A program made the translations under genes and the position numbers. A stretch of DNA of 64,000 nucleotides from assembly GCA_029851415.1 (NCBI GenBank), contig CM056743.1, positions 72,437,186 through 72,501,185 of the forward strand, given 5' to 3'. This DNA is from Eretmocerus hayati. Lineage: Eukaryota; Arthropoda; Insecta; Hymenoptera; Aphelinidae. Numbering within the stretch: position 1 is the stretch's first letter; each line of letters starts with the position of its first letter. Positions 44,365 through 55,370 of the stretch are shown here, one piece after another. A model generated the notes under the pieces. It did not search any database. It worked only from the letters and a program-made list of their open reading frames with translations, and was not told the origin of the DNA.

Positions 44365-46208
44365 GAGTCATTCCAAGTCAATTCAGCACGGTTCTCTCCG
44401 ACCTTTTTTTTATCTCTCCATGGGTCTTTTTTATAGTGGTGAGAAAAAATAGTTCCAACAGATTATGGGGCCAAAAAAATTTTTTTCATCACCTGGGTCC
44501 ATATAAATAGTTTCGCGATAAATCTAAGATTCGAAACATCGCCTCGTCAATTTGCATATAACTTTTGACCATCCTCACCAATCGCAATTCGGCTTACGGC
44601 ATTCGGAAAAGGAATCAAAAACCTATCGATTTACCACCCACAAAGCTTTCTAAAAGCCGTTCTGGCCCTTGCCAGACTCAAAATATTCTTGATTCACGGT
44701 GTAGCACATTTTTTTTGACCCCCGGAAAATTTTTTTTTTTTTCTTCGATTGATATTGTTTCAAACTGCATGTGGGAGGAATTTGAGGTATTTCTTCTGAA
44801 ATATGGCTTCTTTGGAGTTTTTTTCGTGCGTAAAAATGTCAAAAAAGTAGAAAATGATTTCTCTTGAAGCCGGAACTCCTTATAGAGCTCTGAATTTATT
44901 TTCATCGTATTTTCCAAGTCATTTCACATCGAAAATGTATTCTCTGAGAATCATTTGAGTTCTTCAAAGTCGTCAAAACACTGTAAAATCATTCTGTAAG
45001 CACAATTTTGAACAAAAAATGGCCTCACCAGCGGGCTCATTAGGTTTTGAGCTCGTGAAACTCTTCTTTAACGATAGCCCTCGGAATTTCCTTCAAAATG
45101 ACCTATCGTGAAAGTCTATTTGATGCACCTGGGGTGGATTTGTAGCCACTCAAATCAAAACAAGAATGTCGAGAATGAAATCTGTGAGCCCTACGTAGCC
45201 TTCTCATAACTTCAAGGACTCTTTGGCAGTTGCGGACCACATCATTCAACGGAATCGACTTCGGCGATAGGTTTTTTGGAAGGAAATTGACCCAGCTTTT
45301 GATTGAGAATGGTATTGAGAGCATAGAGCTGGACCCATGTGCAGGAAATCCACCATTATGGAAGAGAAATAGAACTGTTAACTGGCTATCGTTCGTTGAA
45401 CGTGAATCGCCTGCCCACAGGACCAACTCTATGGTCTCAATACTATTTCCAATCGAAAGCTGGATCAATTTCCTCCCAAAAAACCTCTTGCCGAAGTCGA
45501 TTCCGTCGAATGATGTGGTACACAGCTGCCAAAGAGTCTTTGAAGTTATGAGAAAACTACGTAGGGCTCAATTTCATCCTCGACATTCTTGTTTTGATTC
45601 GAGTAGCTACAAATACACTCCTAGTGCGTCGAATAGACTTTTACAATAGGTCATTTCGGAAGAAATTTCGAGGGCTATCGTTTAAAAATAGTTTCACGAG
45701 CCCAAAACCTAATGAACATGCTGGTAAGACCATTTTCTGTTCAAAAATGTGCTAAGAGGATGATTTTACAGTGTTTTGACGACTTTGAAGGACTCAAATG
45801 ATTCTCAGAAAATACATTTTCGATGTGAAATGACTTGGAAAATACGATGAAAATAAATTCAGAGCTCTACAAGGAGTTCCGGCTTCAAGAGAAATCATTT
45901 TCTACTTTTTTTGACATTTTTACGCACAAAAAAACTCCAAAGAAGCCATATCTCAGAAGAAATACCTCAAATTCCTCCCACATGCAGTTTGGAACAATAT
46001 CAATCGAAGAAAAAAAAAAAAAATTTCGGAGGTCAAGAAGAATGTGCTACACCGTGAATCAAGGTTATTTTGAGTCTGGCAAGGGCCAGAACGGCTTTTA
46101 GAAAGCTTCTTTAGATCGTCTCACTCTATTTACTTGTATTGACAGGAGCTAGACATTATGTGTGTGCTCTATTACAAGATCGTTCAAAAAATATCATGAC
46201 GATATAAA

Positions 46209-46505
46209 TATAGGAGTAAATAAAGGGTTGGGGTGCACTATTGCTACTAAATGAACACTGCACAGATATTCACCGAAATTGACTCTTTATTGCACACCGC
46301 GTGCACTCAATGGTAACTCTGATTATACACGGATAGCCGAAGCGCTCACTTCGGCTGCGTTATTACAAGTGTTGCGCACTCGCTCCTGCTCGTGCGCGGT
46401 ACCGAGGTATCTCATATATATATAGATATAGTATCATATACATGGGAAGGGAGTGAGCGCTGAGGGCGCTGATATTGTTTAGTCGACAAAGCTACTTTAC
46501 CGACA
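46209..46505 (-). repeat. 3' LTR of copia element
   Basis: 297 bp. Contains the (AT)n stretch CATATATATATAGATATAG and the block CGGTACCGAGG. Differs from the 5' LTR by three transitions near 46251, 46274 and 46484. Confidence 0.93.
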
Positions 46506-46520
46506 CTCCCTCCCTTTGTC
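46506..46520 (-). promoter_or_regulatory. Polypurine tract of copia element
   Basis: On the minus strand GACAAAGGGAGGGAG lies directly before the TGTCGG that opens the 3' LTR. Confidence 0.8.
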
Positions 46521-46776
46521 GATTATGACAATAGGAACTTTCAGCGCTAGGAAACTTTACACGCTCTCAGTGCTACAGGACTAGTTATTAAATAGGAAGA
46601 GAAGTTTTTGCACATATAATATTGACTGTAGAAAAATGGTTATTGATTTGGCGTCAACAAAGATCAGTCAATCTCTTCTCATAGTCGATTGTCCAGTCAT
46701 TGCTGTCCTGAAAGCATACAATAGTTGATGATATTAGACTCAAAGTAATAAGAGAGAATCTCATTCACATATGACT

Positions 46777-49700
46777 TCAGTCATTAGTTCTCATATTCAT
46801 TATTTGGTCCCGCAACTTGACATGAGTGTTTTGTGGCAATGGCTTGGTCATAATATCGGCCAGATTTTCCTCTGTCGATATCCACGCTACTTTGACCTTT
46901 TCCTCATCAACGCATTGCTTAATAAAATCTCCATGTGAGTCAGCCATGTGCTTTCTGTGTCCAGTATTTTCCCTGGCCTCTAGTTCGGCATGGATGTCTC
47001 TCAGACACATATCGAACCACTTCAGCTTATGACTTCCGTCCATTTCTGTACAATTTCGTGACGACTCATTGTCACACCATACTACCACTGGAAACATGGT
47101 TCGTCCTAGGATGTATCTGAATGATTTGTCCAACGAAATCAGTTCTTGGCATGCATCACTCATTGCCAAATACTCCGCTTGGCAGGTAGATAGTGTGGCA
47201 TAGGAAAGCTTGCGACTCCTCCAAGCAATTGCGTCTCCGAACAGTTTTAGGATGTACCCACCAGTGGATTTTGAACCTTCGAGGTCTCTGCAACTCGCAT
47301 CAGTAAGAGCTTCAAATACATCTGATGTTGAAGTGTATTTGATTCCCAGATTGGTTTTACCTCTCAGGTATCTGAAAATCCTCTTCACGTCCTTCCAGTC
47401 GTCTTCCGTGGGGTTCAACTGTTTTCTAGCTAGGTAATTTACGGCGTAAGTTATATCTGGCCGCGTGACATTAGCCAAGTACATCAAACTTCCGATTGCT
47501 TCTCTAAATGGAACTTTTTGCGTTGAATGAGATTTGTTTGACTCATTAGGAGCTGTTTTCGACTTCTTGTTTCTATGGTCGAGTTGACGCGTGATCATTG
47601 GCGTAGCCACGGGTTTGCACTTTTTCATATTGAATTTTTCGAGCATCTTCTCTGTGTAGTCAGCTTGGTGTATTATCAAGCTTCTCTCATTCTCATTTCT
47701 CAGGATTGTCATGCCCAGGAATAATTGGGGCTCTCCCAAATCTTTCATTTGGAAAGCTCGACCTAGGCTATATTTGATATTATTTAGCTTCTGTAAATCA
47801 TTGCTTATGATAAGCATGTCATCTACATATAGCACAACCACGGCTAGTTTCCCTCTTTTTCTCCAAGTAAATAAACATGGGTCATGGAGGTCATTTTCCA
47901 GTCCCAGTTTACGTGCTTCCTCTGAGAATCGCTTGTTCCAATTTTTCGGACTCGGTTTCAGCCCGTACAGAGACTTCTTTAGTCTGCACACTTTGATACC
48001 CTTTTCACTTTCTGGATTTTCTAGACCCTCTGGGATTTCCATCAAGACCTCTCCCTCAATTTCTCCATTAAGGAATGCTGTCTTGACATCCATCTGGCAC
48101 ATATGCAAGTTCTCTTTATTGACTATACACAGTGCAGCTCTGATCAGTGATAATCTTGATACAGGTGCATACGTCTCTTTCAGACTATATACGTTCTTAT
48201 CCTTGAAGCCTCGAATTACCAAACGAGCTTTATACTTGATAGACCCATCGCTCTCAGTCTTCTTCTTGAAAATCCATTTTGAATCAACAATGTTAGATTT
48301 CGTCTTGGGTCTGGGAATTATTTCCCAAACTGCATTGTTTTTCATAGAATCCAACTCCTCTTGAATAGCCTCTTTCCACATCTTGGAATCCGGCGAACTC
48401 ATTGCTCCCTCATGAGTAGTTGGATCTCTCGATATTGTGGCTAATAGGATATGTCCAAGCTCATCCTCCCTCAAGTTTTTATCCTCTGAAACTTTGGTGT
48501 ATCGGGCGAAGCTGATGTCCTCAACTGTCTTACATTTACTTCTTGTCCCAGGACCATCGCCCTTCTGGGTGTGATCATCCTGCGATTTCTGAACCTCTAC
48601 ATTTGCATCAACGATTTCAAGCTGAACTTTTCGTGGTCTACCTCGTTTTCTTTTAGGAGGTGCGTTTTGCTCTGAATCAGGCTTCTCATTACTCGTTGGT
48701 GTTCTTGTGGATCTTGACTCTTTAGTTAACTCAATGGGCTCTTGAGGAACTTTCTCTGTACATTGTTCCCTTCTATACACATCTCTATAAACCAGTTTCT
48801 CTAAAAATCTCACGTGTCTGGATTCAAAGAACTTCTTCGAATTTGGATGCCACAAAATAAAACCAGTGGATGTATACCCTACTAGAACTGTTTTAATAGA
48901 TACATTGCTGAATTTGGACTCAGTCTTGGGAAGCTTTACAAAGCTTATGCAACCAAATCTCTTCAGTTGTTGCAAATTGAGTTTGGTTTTACCTGAAAAT
49001 TTGGTCAGTGGAACTTCATACTTTATCGTTTTATGAGGAGTTATGTTGTATGTATGCACAGCTGCCTCCGCGGCTAGTTCCCACATACTTTCAGGTAAAC
49101 CTGAATCACTCATATAGGCTCTAATTGTACGCTGAGTTGTTTTGTTGAATCTCTCAGCTGTGCCGTTCAGTTCCGGAGTATATGGTGGACTCATATCATG
49201 TTCAATAGCTTCTCGTTTCATAATTTCAGCAAACTCTCCTCCCAGATACTCTTTTGCTTGATCACATCTCATGTAGCAGACTTTAGCATTATGGCCCAGT
49301 AAATTCCGGGCAGTGACTAAGAAGTGTTCCAAAGCTTTGCCTGCTTCGTCTTTGGTTTTCAAGCAATAAGTCCGGGCAAAACGAGAGTAATCATCGATGA
49401 ATGAGATAATGTATCTCTTTTGACCCGGCCACGATAACGGCTTTATTGGTCCCATGAGATCAGAATGTATTCTCTGGAGTGGTCTCTCTGCCTTCGTTCT
49501 ATTTTCTTTGAAAGGCAGTTTGTCCATCTTTGAAAGTATACAAATCTCACAATTTTTGATCGACTCATCAAACTCCACATGTTCTAATATTTTCTCCTTT
49601 TTCTGTAACATTTTTGAATAGGCTAAGGATGGATGTCCTAGCCTTTTGTGCCATAGCATGGCATCGGATAATTTCATTTCTGACTCGGAATTTTGTGAAG

Positions 49701-52080
49701 TATTATCATTCAATACATCTTGTAAAGTGTCCATAGATTGTAAATCATCAACTCTGATGATTCGATTCAACACTGTATTGACAGACCCCTCTGGTATGTC
49801 ACACTTTGAAGTTTGGACCTCTGACTCTATCTGTTTTGAATTCGACTCTAAGTTTGACTGTATTTGTGGATTTGGCTCTGAATTTGACTCTATTTCCACC
49901 TGGACTCCAGGATCGACAAGCTTCTCTGAATTCTCCCTCCCAATCGCAGGATCAGATTCAATGGGTGATTTATGGGCACAGGGGTAACCTTCTCCCTCCG
50001 GAGATAACGAAGTAATACCATTAGAATTGGCTTGCGATTGTCCAGGAAGCTCACCGTCGATTGCTATGAATGCAGTACATGTATAGTCAGCATTACTGAC
50101 TTCTGTAGGATTCGAGCCTCCCGAATTTTTAACTTGGAATCTAACAATCCAATTGGGTTTCTCATAAACTCCCTCAAAAATTATCTTATTATTTGATTTG
50201 TCAAATACTCTGAAAATTTTGTTATCAAGAACTATACTGAAACCTGCATCAACTAACTTACGCAGAGATAATAGGTTTTCTGAAATATCTTTCGCGGCAA
50301 TAACATTCGTAAGTTTGATGTGGCTCCCGTGTAATCTATCATTCTTGAGCACAAGATCACCTCTACCGTCAATCACGATATCTGCAAAACTATTCTTATT
50401 TGCACTCTTGATAACTCCATTTTCAGATATCTTGAAATCGGTTAAAACAAAACTATTATTTACAAAGTGCTCAGTAGCTCCTGAATCGGCTATGAATTTT
50501 ATATGACTCATACTATTGTCAATTTGCATCTCACCTTGATCATTCTCGTGCTCTTCATCATACCATTGCTCTTCTTCCTCTTCTCCCTCGGGGTACTCCT
50601 CAGAGTATTCCTCGTTGTCCTCGTATTCAGCTCTACGGGCAGACGGACGATTTCTAGGGCCTCCGCTATTACGGCCCCTGTTATTTCCTCTGCCACGGCC
50701 TCGGGTTCCCTTATTGTTTCCTCTGCTGGGCCCCTGGGGACCCCCTCTAGGGGCAACACGCCCTCTGGATGGCTTGCCTCTCTGAGGGCCTCTTTCCCCT
50801 TGACCCTGGTAGTAAGGCCTCCCTCTCTTGTTGGGGGGTCCTTGCTGAGTATAGACCGACTTAAGAGGTCTCTTCCTCTCAGCAGGTCGAGAGGCTCTCG
50901 AACCCGGACAATTATCAGAAATATGGTCCGTCTCGAAACTGCAGCTGCGACAGTACCATTTATTTAATGGTATCAAGGGGCACTCATTCTGCCAGTGCCC
51001 GCCTCTATTACATCTGAAGCAGATGGTACCGTCCCCGTTAGAGTTTTGGGAAGTTGCTCTGGCTGCAGATGGGTTTGTCCTCTTTGCCAGCATATCATCG
51101 TCAATCTCAATGCGGCGCAAAGCTAGCCGCATCTCAGACATGCTCATTCCTGTCACTGCCATGCCAGGAGGTTCATCAGGACGACGAGGTTCTCCTTGTA
51201 CAGTTTTCTCAGAAGATTTCCTACGACGAATAGCCTCTTTCACAGTTTCAACAGAAGAGTCATGACGACGTAGTTCTGGCATGGTATCAATGACAGCTTG
51301 ATAATAGTGACGACGTTTGTCGTCTTCGTCAAATGGTTTCGTATCACCGCTCAGCGCCAGTTCTCTAACTAGCTGATCAAAGCGTTCATTGAACTTGTGA
51401 ACTCGCTCACCCTTCTTCATTCTTATTTCAAACAGAGCTGTTCTGATTGATGCAGGGGTACAGGCTATCTCACCTCTCCTGCTTTCTCGAAGTTTCTGTA
51501 CAATTTCTAGGGGTTCTTGCATACCCAGTATCTTCATGTGATAATCCTCATCAATATGGCTGATGATAATTCTTTTTGCAGAATTCTTTCTCATCGCCAC
51601 CTCTTCCAGTTTCAAGTTCGCTGGGCCTTGGATGCTCGGATCTATTAGATCCAGCAGTCCCCAGCTCGTTAGTTCAGTTTTCAAATTATCGAGCCAGACT
51701 TCATAACTCGCTTTAGAAGTCAGTTTGTAATTGCTCGTGATCTTCGGCATACGATAATTCCCATTCGTACTCGGTCCAGTACGATAATTTCCACTTGTAC
51801 TCGGTCCAGGGTCAGCGGTATTAGCCTGTGCAACTCGTGACTCTGACAGTTGAGACTCTAAATTGCTCTTCTCAGCTTGTAGCATGTTTTTCTGGGCCAG
51901 TACTAACTTGTCGACGGCTTCTTTTACCAGAAGTTGGTTCTCTTGATCTCCTGCCATTCTTGGCAGTAAACACTTTGCCAGTGCTTGGGCAGTTGCGATG
52001 GCATTCTGTAACTCTGATGGGTTTGTTCTCTCATTTTGGCCTGATTGGTCACTCGAATTGGATGGATTGGTCTCACTCAT
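46777..52080 (-). CDS. Copia gag-pol polyprotein, full length
   Basis: 1767 residues in one frame with the Ty1/copia domain order (protease, integrase, RT, RNase H). Gag occupies about 1-400, with a CCHC knuckle CFRCNRGGHWQNEC at 354-367, an Arg/Gly-rich stretch at 400-480 and an acidic stretch near 487-515. The protease has DSGATEHF near 532. Integrase begins with HKRLGHPS near 808 and a CEIC pair, and its core has HSDLMGPIK near 873, CDQAKEYLGGEF and then ERFNKTTQRT. RT spans about 1250-1500 with YVDDMLI near 1420, RNase H starts at LTDASCRD near 1593, and the end has LADIMTKPLPQ near 1747. It is longer than Drosophila copia (about 1400 residues), mainly in gag and in the acidic linker before RT. 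Start codon at 52080, first Met before gag helices. Confidence 0.95.
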   Translation of the reverse strand: MSETNPSNSSDQSGQNERTNPSELQNAIATAQALAKCLLPRMAGDQENQLLVKEAVDKLVLAQKNMLQAEKSNLESQLSESRVAQANTADPGPSTSGNYRTGPSTNGNYRMPKITSNYKLTSKASYEVWLDNLKTELTSWGLLDLIDPSIQGPANLKLEEVAMRKNSAKRIIISHIDEDYHMKILGMQEPLEIVQKLRESRRGEIACTPASIRTALFEIRMKKGERVHKFNERFDQLVRELALSGDTKPFDEDDKRRHYYQAVIDTMPELRRHDSSVETVKEAIRRRKSSEKTVQGEPRRPDEPPGMAVTGMSMSEMRLALRRIEIDDDMLAKRTNPSAARATSQNSNGDGTICFRCNRGGHWQNECPLIPLNKWYCRSCSFETDHISDNCPGSRASRPAERKRPLKSVYTQQGPPNKRGRPYYQGQGERGPQRGKPSRGRVAPRGGPQGPSRGNNKGTRGRGRGNNRGRNSGGPRNRPSARRAEYEDNEEYSEEYPEGEEEEEQWYDEEHENDQGEMQIDNSMSHIKFIADSGATEHFVNNSFVLTDFKISENGVIKSANKNSFADIVIDGRGDLVLKNDRLHGSHIKLTNVIAAKDISENLLSLRKLVDAGFSIVLDNKIFRVFDKSNNKIIFEGVYEKPNWIVRFQVKNSGGSNPTEVSNADYTCTAFIAIDGELPGQSQANSNGITSLSPEGEGYPCAHKSPIESDPAIGRENSEKLVDPGVQVEIESNSEPNPQIQSNLESNSKQIESEVQTSKCDIPEGSVNTVLNRIIRVDDLQSMDTLQDVLNDNTSQNSESEMKLSDAMLWHKRLGHPSLAYSKMLQKKEKILEHVEFDESIKNCEICILSKMDKLPFKENRTKAERPLQRIHSDLMGPIKPLSWPGQKRYIISFIDDYSRFARTYCLKTKDEAGKALEHFLVTARNLLGHNAKVCYMRCDQAKEYLGGEFAEIMKREAIEHDMSPPYTPELNGTAERFNKTTQRTIRAYMSDSGLPESMWELAAEAAVHTYNITPHKTIKYEVPLTKFSGKTKLNLQQLKRFGCISFVKLPKTESKFSNVSIKTVLVGYTSTGFILWHPNSKKFFESRHVRFLEKLVYRDVYRREQCTEKVPQEPIELTKESRSTRTPTSNEKPDSEQNAPPKRKRGRPRKVQLEIVDANVEVQKSQDDHTQKGDGPGTRSKCKTVEDISFARYTKVSEDKNLREDELGHILLATISRDPTTHEGAMSSPDSKMWKEAIQEELDSMKNNAVWEIIPRPKTKSNIVDSKWIFKKKTESDGSIKYKARLVIRGFKDKNVYSLKETYAPVSRLSLIRAALCIVNKENLHMCQMDVKTAFLNGEIEGEVLMEIPEGLENPESEKGIKVCRLKKSLYGLKPSPKNWNKRFSEEARKLGLENDLHDPCLFTWRKRGKLAVVVLYVDDMLIISNDLQKLNNIKYSLGRAFQMKDLGEPQLFLGMTILRNENERSLIIHQADYTEKMLEKFNMKKCKPVATPMITRQLDHRNKKSKTAPNESNKSHSTQKVPFREAIGSLMYLANVTRPDITYAVNYLARKQLNPTEDDWKDVKRIFRYLRGKTNLGIKYTSTSDVFEALTDASCRDLEGSKSTGGYILKLFGDAIAWRSRKLSYATLSTCQAEYLAMSDACQELISLDKSFRYILGRTMFPVVVWCDNESSRNCTEMDGSHKLKWFDMCLRDIHAELEARENTGHRKHMADSHGDFIKQCVDEEKVKVAWISTEENLADIMTKPLPQNTHVKLRDQIMNMRTND

Positions 52081-54398
52081 GATTCTCGATTGCTCTGATG
52101 TAGTTGTGGTTATTGCTGTGAATGGAACCCATTAATCATCACCTGGTTTTGAAATCTCTATGATTTGTCAGATCTGACCTCACTCACTCACTCAACTCAA
52201 GTTCAAAAGCTTCAAGCAAACTCCCTCCGGAGCTCTAACTTTTGAAGAATCGCACTCAAAATTCACAGCACTTTATATATATTTTGGTTAGTCAAATATG
52301 GGTGGTTAGTCTTGTAAAATATACTTGTAACTCTTACGTTGATCTCTCGGATCAAGGAGACTGGCCTCTGCCTCGATCCTGATCCTCATGTACTCCAAGT
52401 ACTCGTCGCCCATTGAATCGTTTACTCGTCAGAGGGATGACTAACCACCTGATCCAGGATTGTGAAACATTCTCAATTAGTGTTCATTCTTTTACCACAT
52501 TTTCAATAGAATAATTTTCTCATTGAACTATTGAACTCTAAAGGACTCACACCACCAGGTAATTCCTCATTTCACTAAGAGCAGAATGCTTCGTGCTTCT
52601 GATTCAAGCAACTGCACGGCATGTTGCTAGAATCCGAAACGAGACATTAGATTTCTCCATTGCGCATACCGCACATGCACACCACTCGCCGTGTTCGAGC
52701 CTGAGTGTCAAATCGGGGCTCGATCGGTTTTGGGTTGATCAGGCACATGTACGGGTCACAAGTAGAGCCGTACTAACATTTCTAGTCATTTAGCAGACTA
52801 CACTGAACACAAATTTCATCTGACCAATGACCCCAGATTTTACTGAATTCTCACAGAAATTTTAATTCGTGAATATAAACTCAACAAAAGAAAAAAAATT
52901 CCAACGAGAGCCAGCTGTCCGAGTCTGACGGCAAGGCAGTCAAGACCGGGATGCCAAACTCCCGAAAAAATGCTCCAATCCAGTGAGTAAATTCAAGAAA
53001 AAATTCTGTCCCTAGTTGAGAAATTCATTGATTTAATTTGACTACTCACTTGATGTTCATCTCATGGTTTCCCATCATATAGAAATTAGTAACCTCTTAA
53101 TTCTGCAGCGATTACTCAATCATCTGCTCGACTCAAGACTCTGTAGACGGATTTTTACTCTCAACCTCTTTTTTTTTTTATTTTCATTTAACCTCAAAAA
53201 ATTTCTCGACATCTTATGAGATGAACAACCTCTTTCACCACAACTCATGATACTCAAGAATACTCCGAAGCACGGCCGCAAATGAGAACCTCTTTTGCAT
53301 CTATGTATTCACAATACAAAGCATGCATGAGACCAAGAGCGTTCAACATACTACGGTCCGGCCCGGGAAACTCATCCAAGAATCGCCAGAACTCCCTCCG
53401 TTCTGTGCAAACACAAGCCGTCATCTTGCTTGCAAAACGAAAATCATGAGTGCTTCACTTGCATCGGCTCAAGGAGCTCGATACGCATGCGAGTGAGACC
53501 CCGGCGTGCACAAATACAAGGTATCCGCGCACACCACGAAGCCCGCCGAAACAAGCTCGGACACGCGCACGAGAGAAATACCGAGACAGCCACGAGCATT
53601 GAAAATTAATGCACTTCCGATGCTTGTTATAAGACACCTCAATCGCGAAATGACATTAATAAGGGCCCAAAATGACACAATGCATTCATCGATGTATGAT
53701 TCTACTCGTGGTCCGCACGAGAAAAATACTCTTTACACTTATGTTGTAAGCACGTGGCCACCCGATCAAATCTCCGCACACACGCCGCAAACAAGACGAC
53801 AAACTCCGCTGGATCACTCTCTGCACCATCATAACGTCCGATTCTTGGAGGTCCCGTATACTCAAAAATGCAAGCGAATTCATTAGAAGAATCCCGCTGC
53901 TGAGCGATCTCGAAAGAAAAATTGCCTATTTTTCCGATGGCTGCGTCCAGACCGAGCGCTCGCGCGCGCACCGCGCGGCGCGCCTGTCTACACTCTGAGT
54001 ACAGGCCCGCAGCCCTGCACACTCATAGCGAGTCACATGGACGCAGCCACTTGCACAGTCTACGCCGCGCTACTCTCGAGAACAAGGGAAAGCAACAGGC
54101 ATAGGGCCGTTCCGGCCGCCGTGCCGCATCCCTGCTCTCTGACCGCGTGCTCGCCGCAAGGCGCCTCGCCCCACTATACGGAAGTCTACACACTTATTCT
54201 CGCAGACTTACCTCGCAGATTATTCTGGTGGGGATTCTGTCGTTGTGTTGGAGATTTATCACCGGTAGTAGTATGCACAGCGCTAGTGTGTGGCCACTTC
54301 CCTGTGCACACTGCACGCAGGTTTCAGAGCACGGCGAGTTCTCGCCTCGTGCACACGCGCTCACGCACTATTTTAGTGCACCCCTTTTTTTACTCCGT
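52081..54398 (-). other. Unusually long copia leader, 2.3 kb
   Basis: Between primer site and gag start there is about 2.3 kb without a recognised gene. Open frames in the GC-rich part (53450-54420) have no recognisable domain. Possible explanations are a long regulatory leader, a leader intron, or an unrecognised insertion. Confidence 0.5.
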
Positions 54399-54425
54399 GG
54401 ATCGGAACCACGCTCACTGCTATCA
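54399..54425 (-). promoter_or_regulatory. Primer binding site, tRNA-iMet-like
   Basis: Directly next to the 5' LTR. The plus-strand bases ending GCTCACTGCTATCA resemble the 3' end of initiator tRNA-Met (…GCTCTGCTACCA) with a few mismatches, and the likeness continues into the T-loop (GGATCGGAACC against GGATCGAAACC). Complementarity is imperfect, so the assignment is probable rather than certain. Confidence 0.55.
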
Positions 54426-54722
54426 TATAGGAGTAAATAAAGGGTTGGGGTGCACTATTGCTACTAAATAAACACTGCACAGATATTCACCAAAATTGAC
54501 TCTTTATTGCACACCGCGTGCACTCAATGGTAACTCTGATTATACACGGATAGCCGAAGCGCTCACTTCGGCTGCGTTATTACAAGTGTTGCGCACTCGC
54601 TCCTGCTCGTGCGCGGTACCGAGGTATCTCATATATATATAGATATAGTATCATATACATGGGAAGGGAGTGAGCGCTGAGGGCGCTGATATTGTTTAGT
54701 CAACAAAGCTACTTTACCGACA
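54426..54722 (-). repeat. 5' LTR of copia element
   Basis: 297 bp, the partner of 46209-46505. In element orientation it begins TGTCGGTAAAG and ends ACTCCTATA. Followed on the plus strand by ATAAA, the second target-duplication copy. Confidence 0.93.
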
Positions 54723-54745
54723 ATAAAGAATAACAAACCTGAAGC

Positions 54746-54778
54746 CTGATGAGGTCCACAAAACCTAGTGGACGAAAC
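54746..54778 (+). ncRNA. Hammerhead-ribozyme-like core, PLE fragment
   Basis: CTGATGA (54746-54752), then a perfect 6-bp stem II (GTCCAC/GTGGAC) with an 8-nt loop, then GAAAC. These are the two conserved hammerhead core boxes. PLEs of animals are known to carry minimal hammerhead motifs. I could not fix stem III and the cleavage site, and one extra G lies between core and stem, so activity is unproven. Confidence 0.55.
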
Positions 54779-55216
54779 GTTGCAATGAAATTTCCATCAT
54801 GAAATTTTGGGAATTTATTTAGTTCCCCACCGTCCTTCAAGATCGACGAGACCAAATATTCAACTTGTATATTAACCATCAAGGACGAAAAGAATCTACC
54901 AAAATCACTTATGGCTTTTAGAAGGCTTTGCGGGTGGTGAATTGATAAGTTCTTGACCCCTCTCTCGAATGCCGTAAACCGAATTGCGATTGATGAGGAT
55001 GGTCGAAAGTTATATGCAAATTGCCGAGGCAATGTTTCAAAATTTGTTTTTATGGCAAAATCACTTATATGGACCCAGGTGATGCGAAAAAAAATTTGGC
55101 CTCATAAACTGTTGGAACTATCTTTTTACAACACTATGAACCGGGGAAAAGACCTATGGAGGGATAAAAAAATGGTCGGAGAAAACCTTGCTGAATTGAC
55201 GTGGAATTACTCATGT

Positions 55217-55370
55217 TGAAGTTCTGGACCGAGAACCACATTCCCACAAGGAACTACTCAGTGAAATGATCTTCATTAATTCGGATGAGAACAACATCAA
55301 TCTCGAAACTGATACACTCAATCTCAACAGACTATACAGCTCACTTCTGATATGGTTTTTCAATCAATCT
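55217..55370 (+). pseudogene. PLE C-terminal tail
   Basis: The reading continues the endonuclease frame after one ATGT copy: VLDREPHSHKELLSEMIFIN followed by a Leu/Asn-rich stretch (LETDTLNLNRLYSSLL). This matches the typical PLE tail (VLDxExxxxKRLxSEMxFI). It is separated from its N-terminal part by the nest at 44365-55212. Confidence 0.75.

Larger units (their letters stand above)
46209..54722 (-). mobile_element. Copia LTR retrotransposon, full length
   Basis: 8514 bp on the minus strand. Two 297-bp LTRs (46209-46505 and 54426-54722) differ at three positions by eye. The 5-bp duplication ATAAA flanks it (46204-46208 and 54723-54727). A purine tract precedes the 3' LTR, a tRNA-iMet-like primer site follows the 5' LTR, and a single 1767-codon frame is intact. 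The LTR ends are TG...TA in element orientation. Near-identical LTRs and an open frame indicate a fairly recent insertion. It sits inside the small PLE fragment. Confidence 0.95.
46109..54912. mobile_element. Small PLE terminal fragment inside the palindrome, later split by copia
   Basis: The right arm of the palindrome is interrupted between GGCTTTTAGAAAGCTT (46093-46108) and GGCTTTTAGAAGGCTT (54913-54928), which are 16-bp near-identical copies and so a probable long target duplication. The inserted material apart from copia is about 285 bp (46109-46208 plus 54728-54912). It carries a hammerhead-like motif and resembles the PLE 3' region at 55730-55880 (GACGAAACGTTGCAA against TACGAAACGTAGCAA, and CCTTCAAGATCGA against CCTCCAAGATCGA). 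It looks like a solo PLE terminal repeat. Confidence 0.65.
44365..55212. mobile_element. ~2.0-kb palindromic element in the PLE, split by later insertions
   Basis: The ends GAGTCATTCCAAGTCAATTC (44365) and GAATTGACGTGGAATTACTC (55193-55212) are inverted copies, with ATGT duplicated at 44361-44364 and 55213-55216. The element's own sequence is 44365-46108 plus 54929-55212, about 2028 bp, with the arms meeting near 45375. Mirror blocks include GTCGTCAAAACACTGTAAAA near 44970 and TTTTACAGTGTTTTGACGAC near 45764. Frames in the two arms (near 45103-45468 and 45230-45649) are mirror images and are not called genes. Confidence 0.8.

Noticed and set aside
45103..45649. Overlapping 121- and 139-residue frames on opposite strands as genes
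   Set aside because: They are palindrome-arm mirror images within the 44365-55212 element.
54399..54425. tRNA-iMet gene fragment
   Set aside because: Only the 3'-end-like 27 bases are present, directly at the LTR border, as expected of a primer binding site.
53500..54471. Frames of up to about 144 residues in the copia leader and LTR
   Set aside because: No domain or repeat of a known protein. They overlap the LTR and primer site, and GC-rich composition explains the lack of stops.
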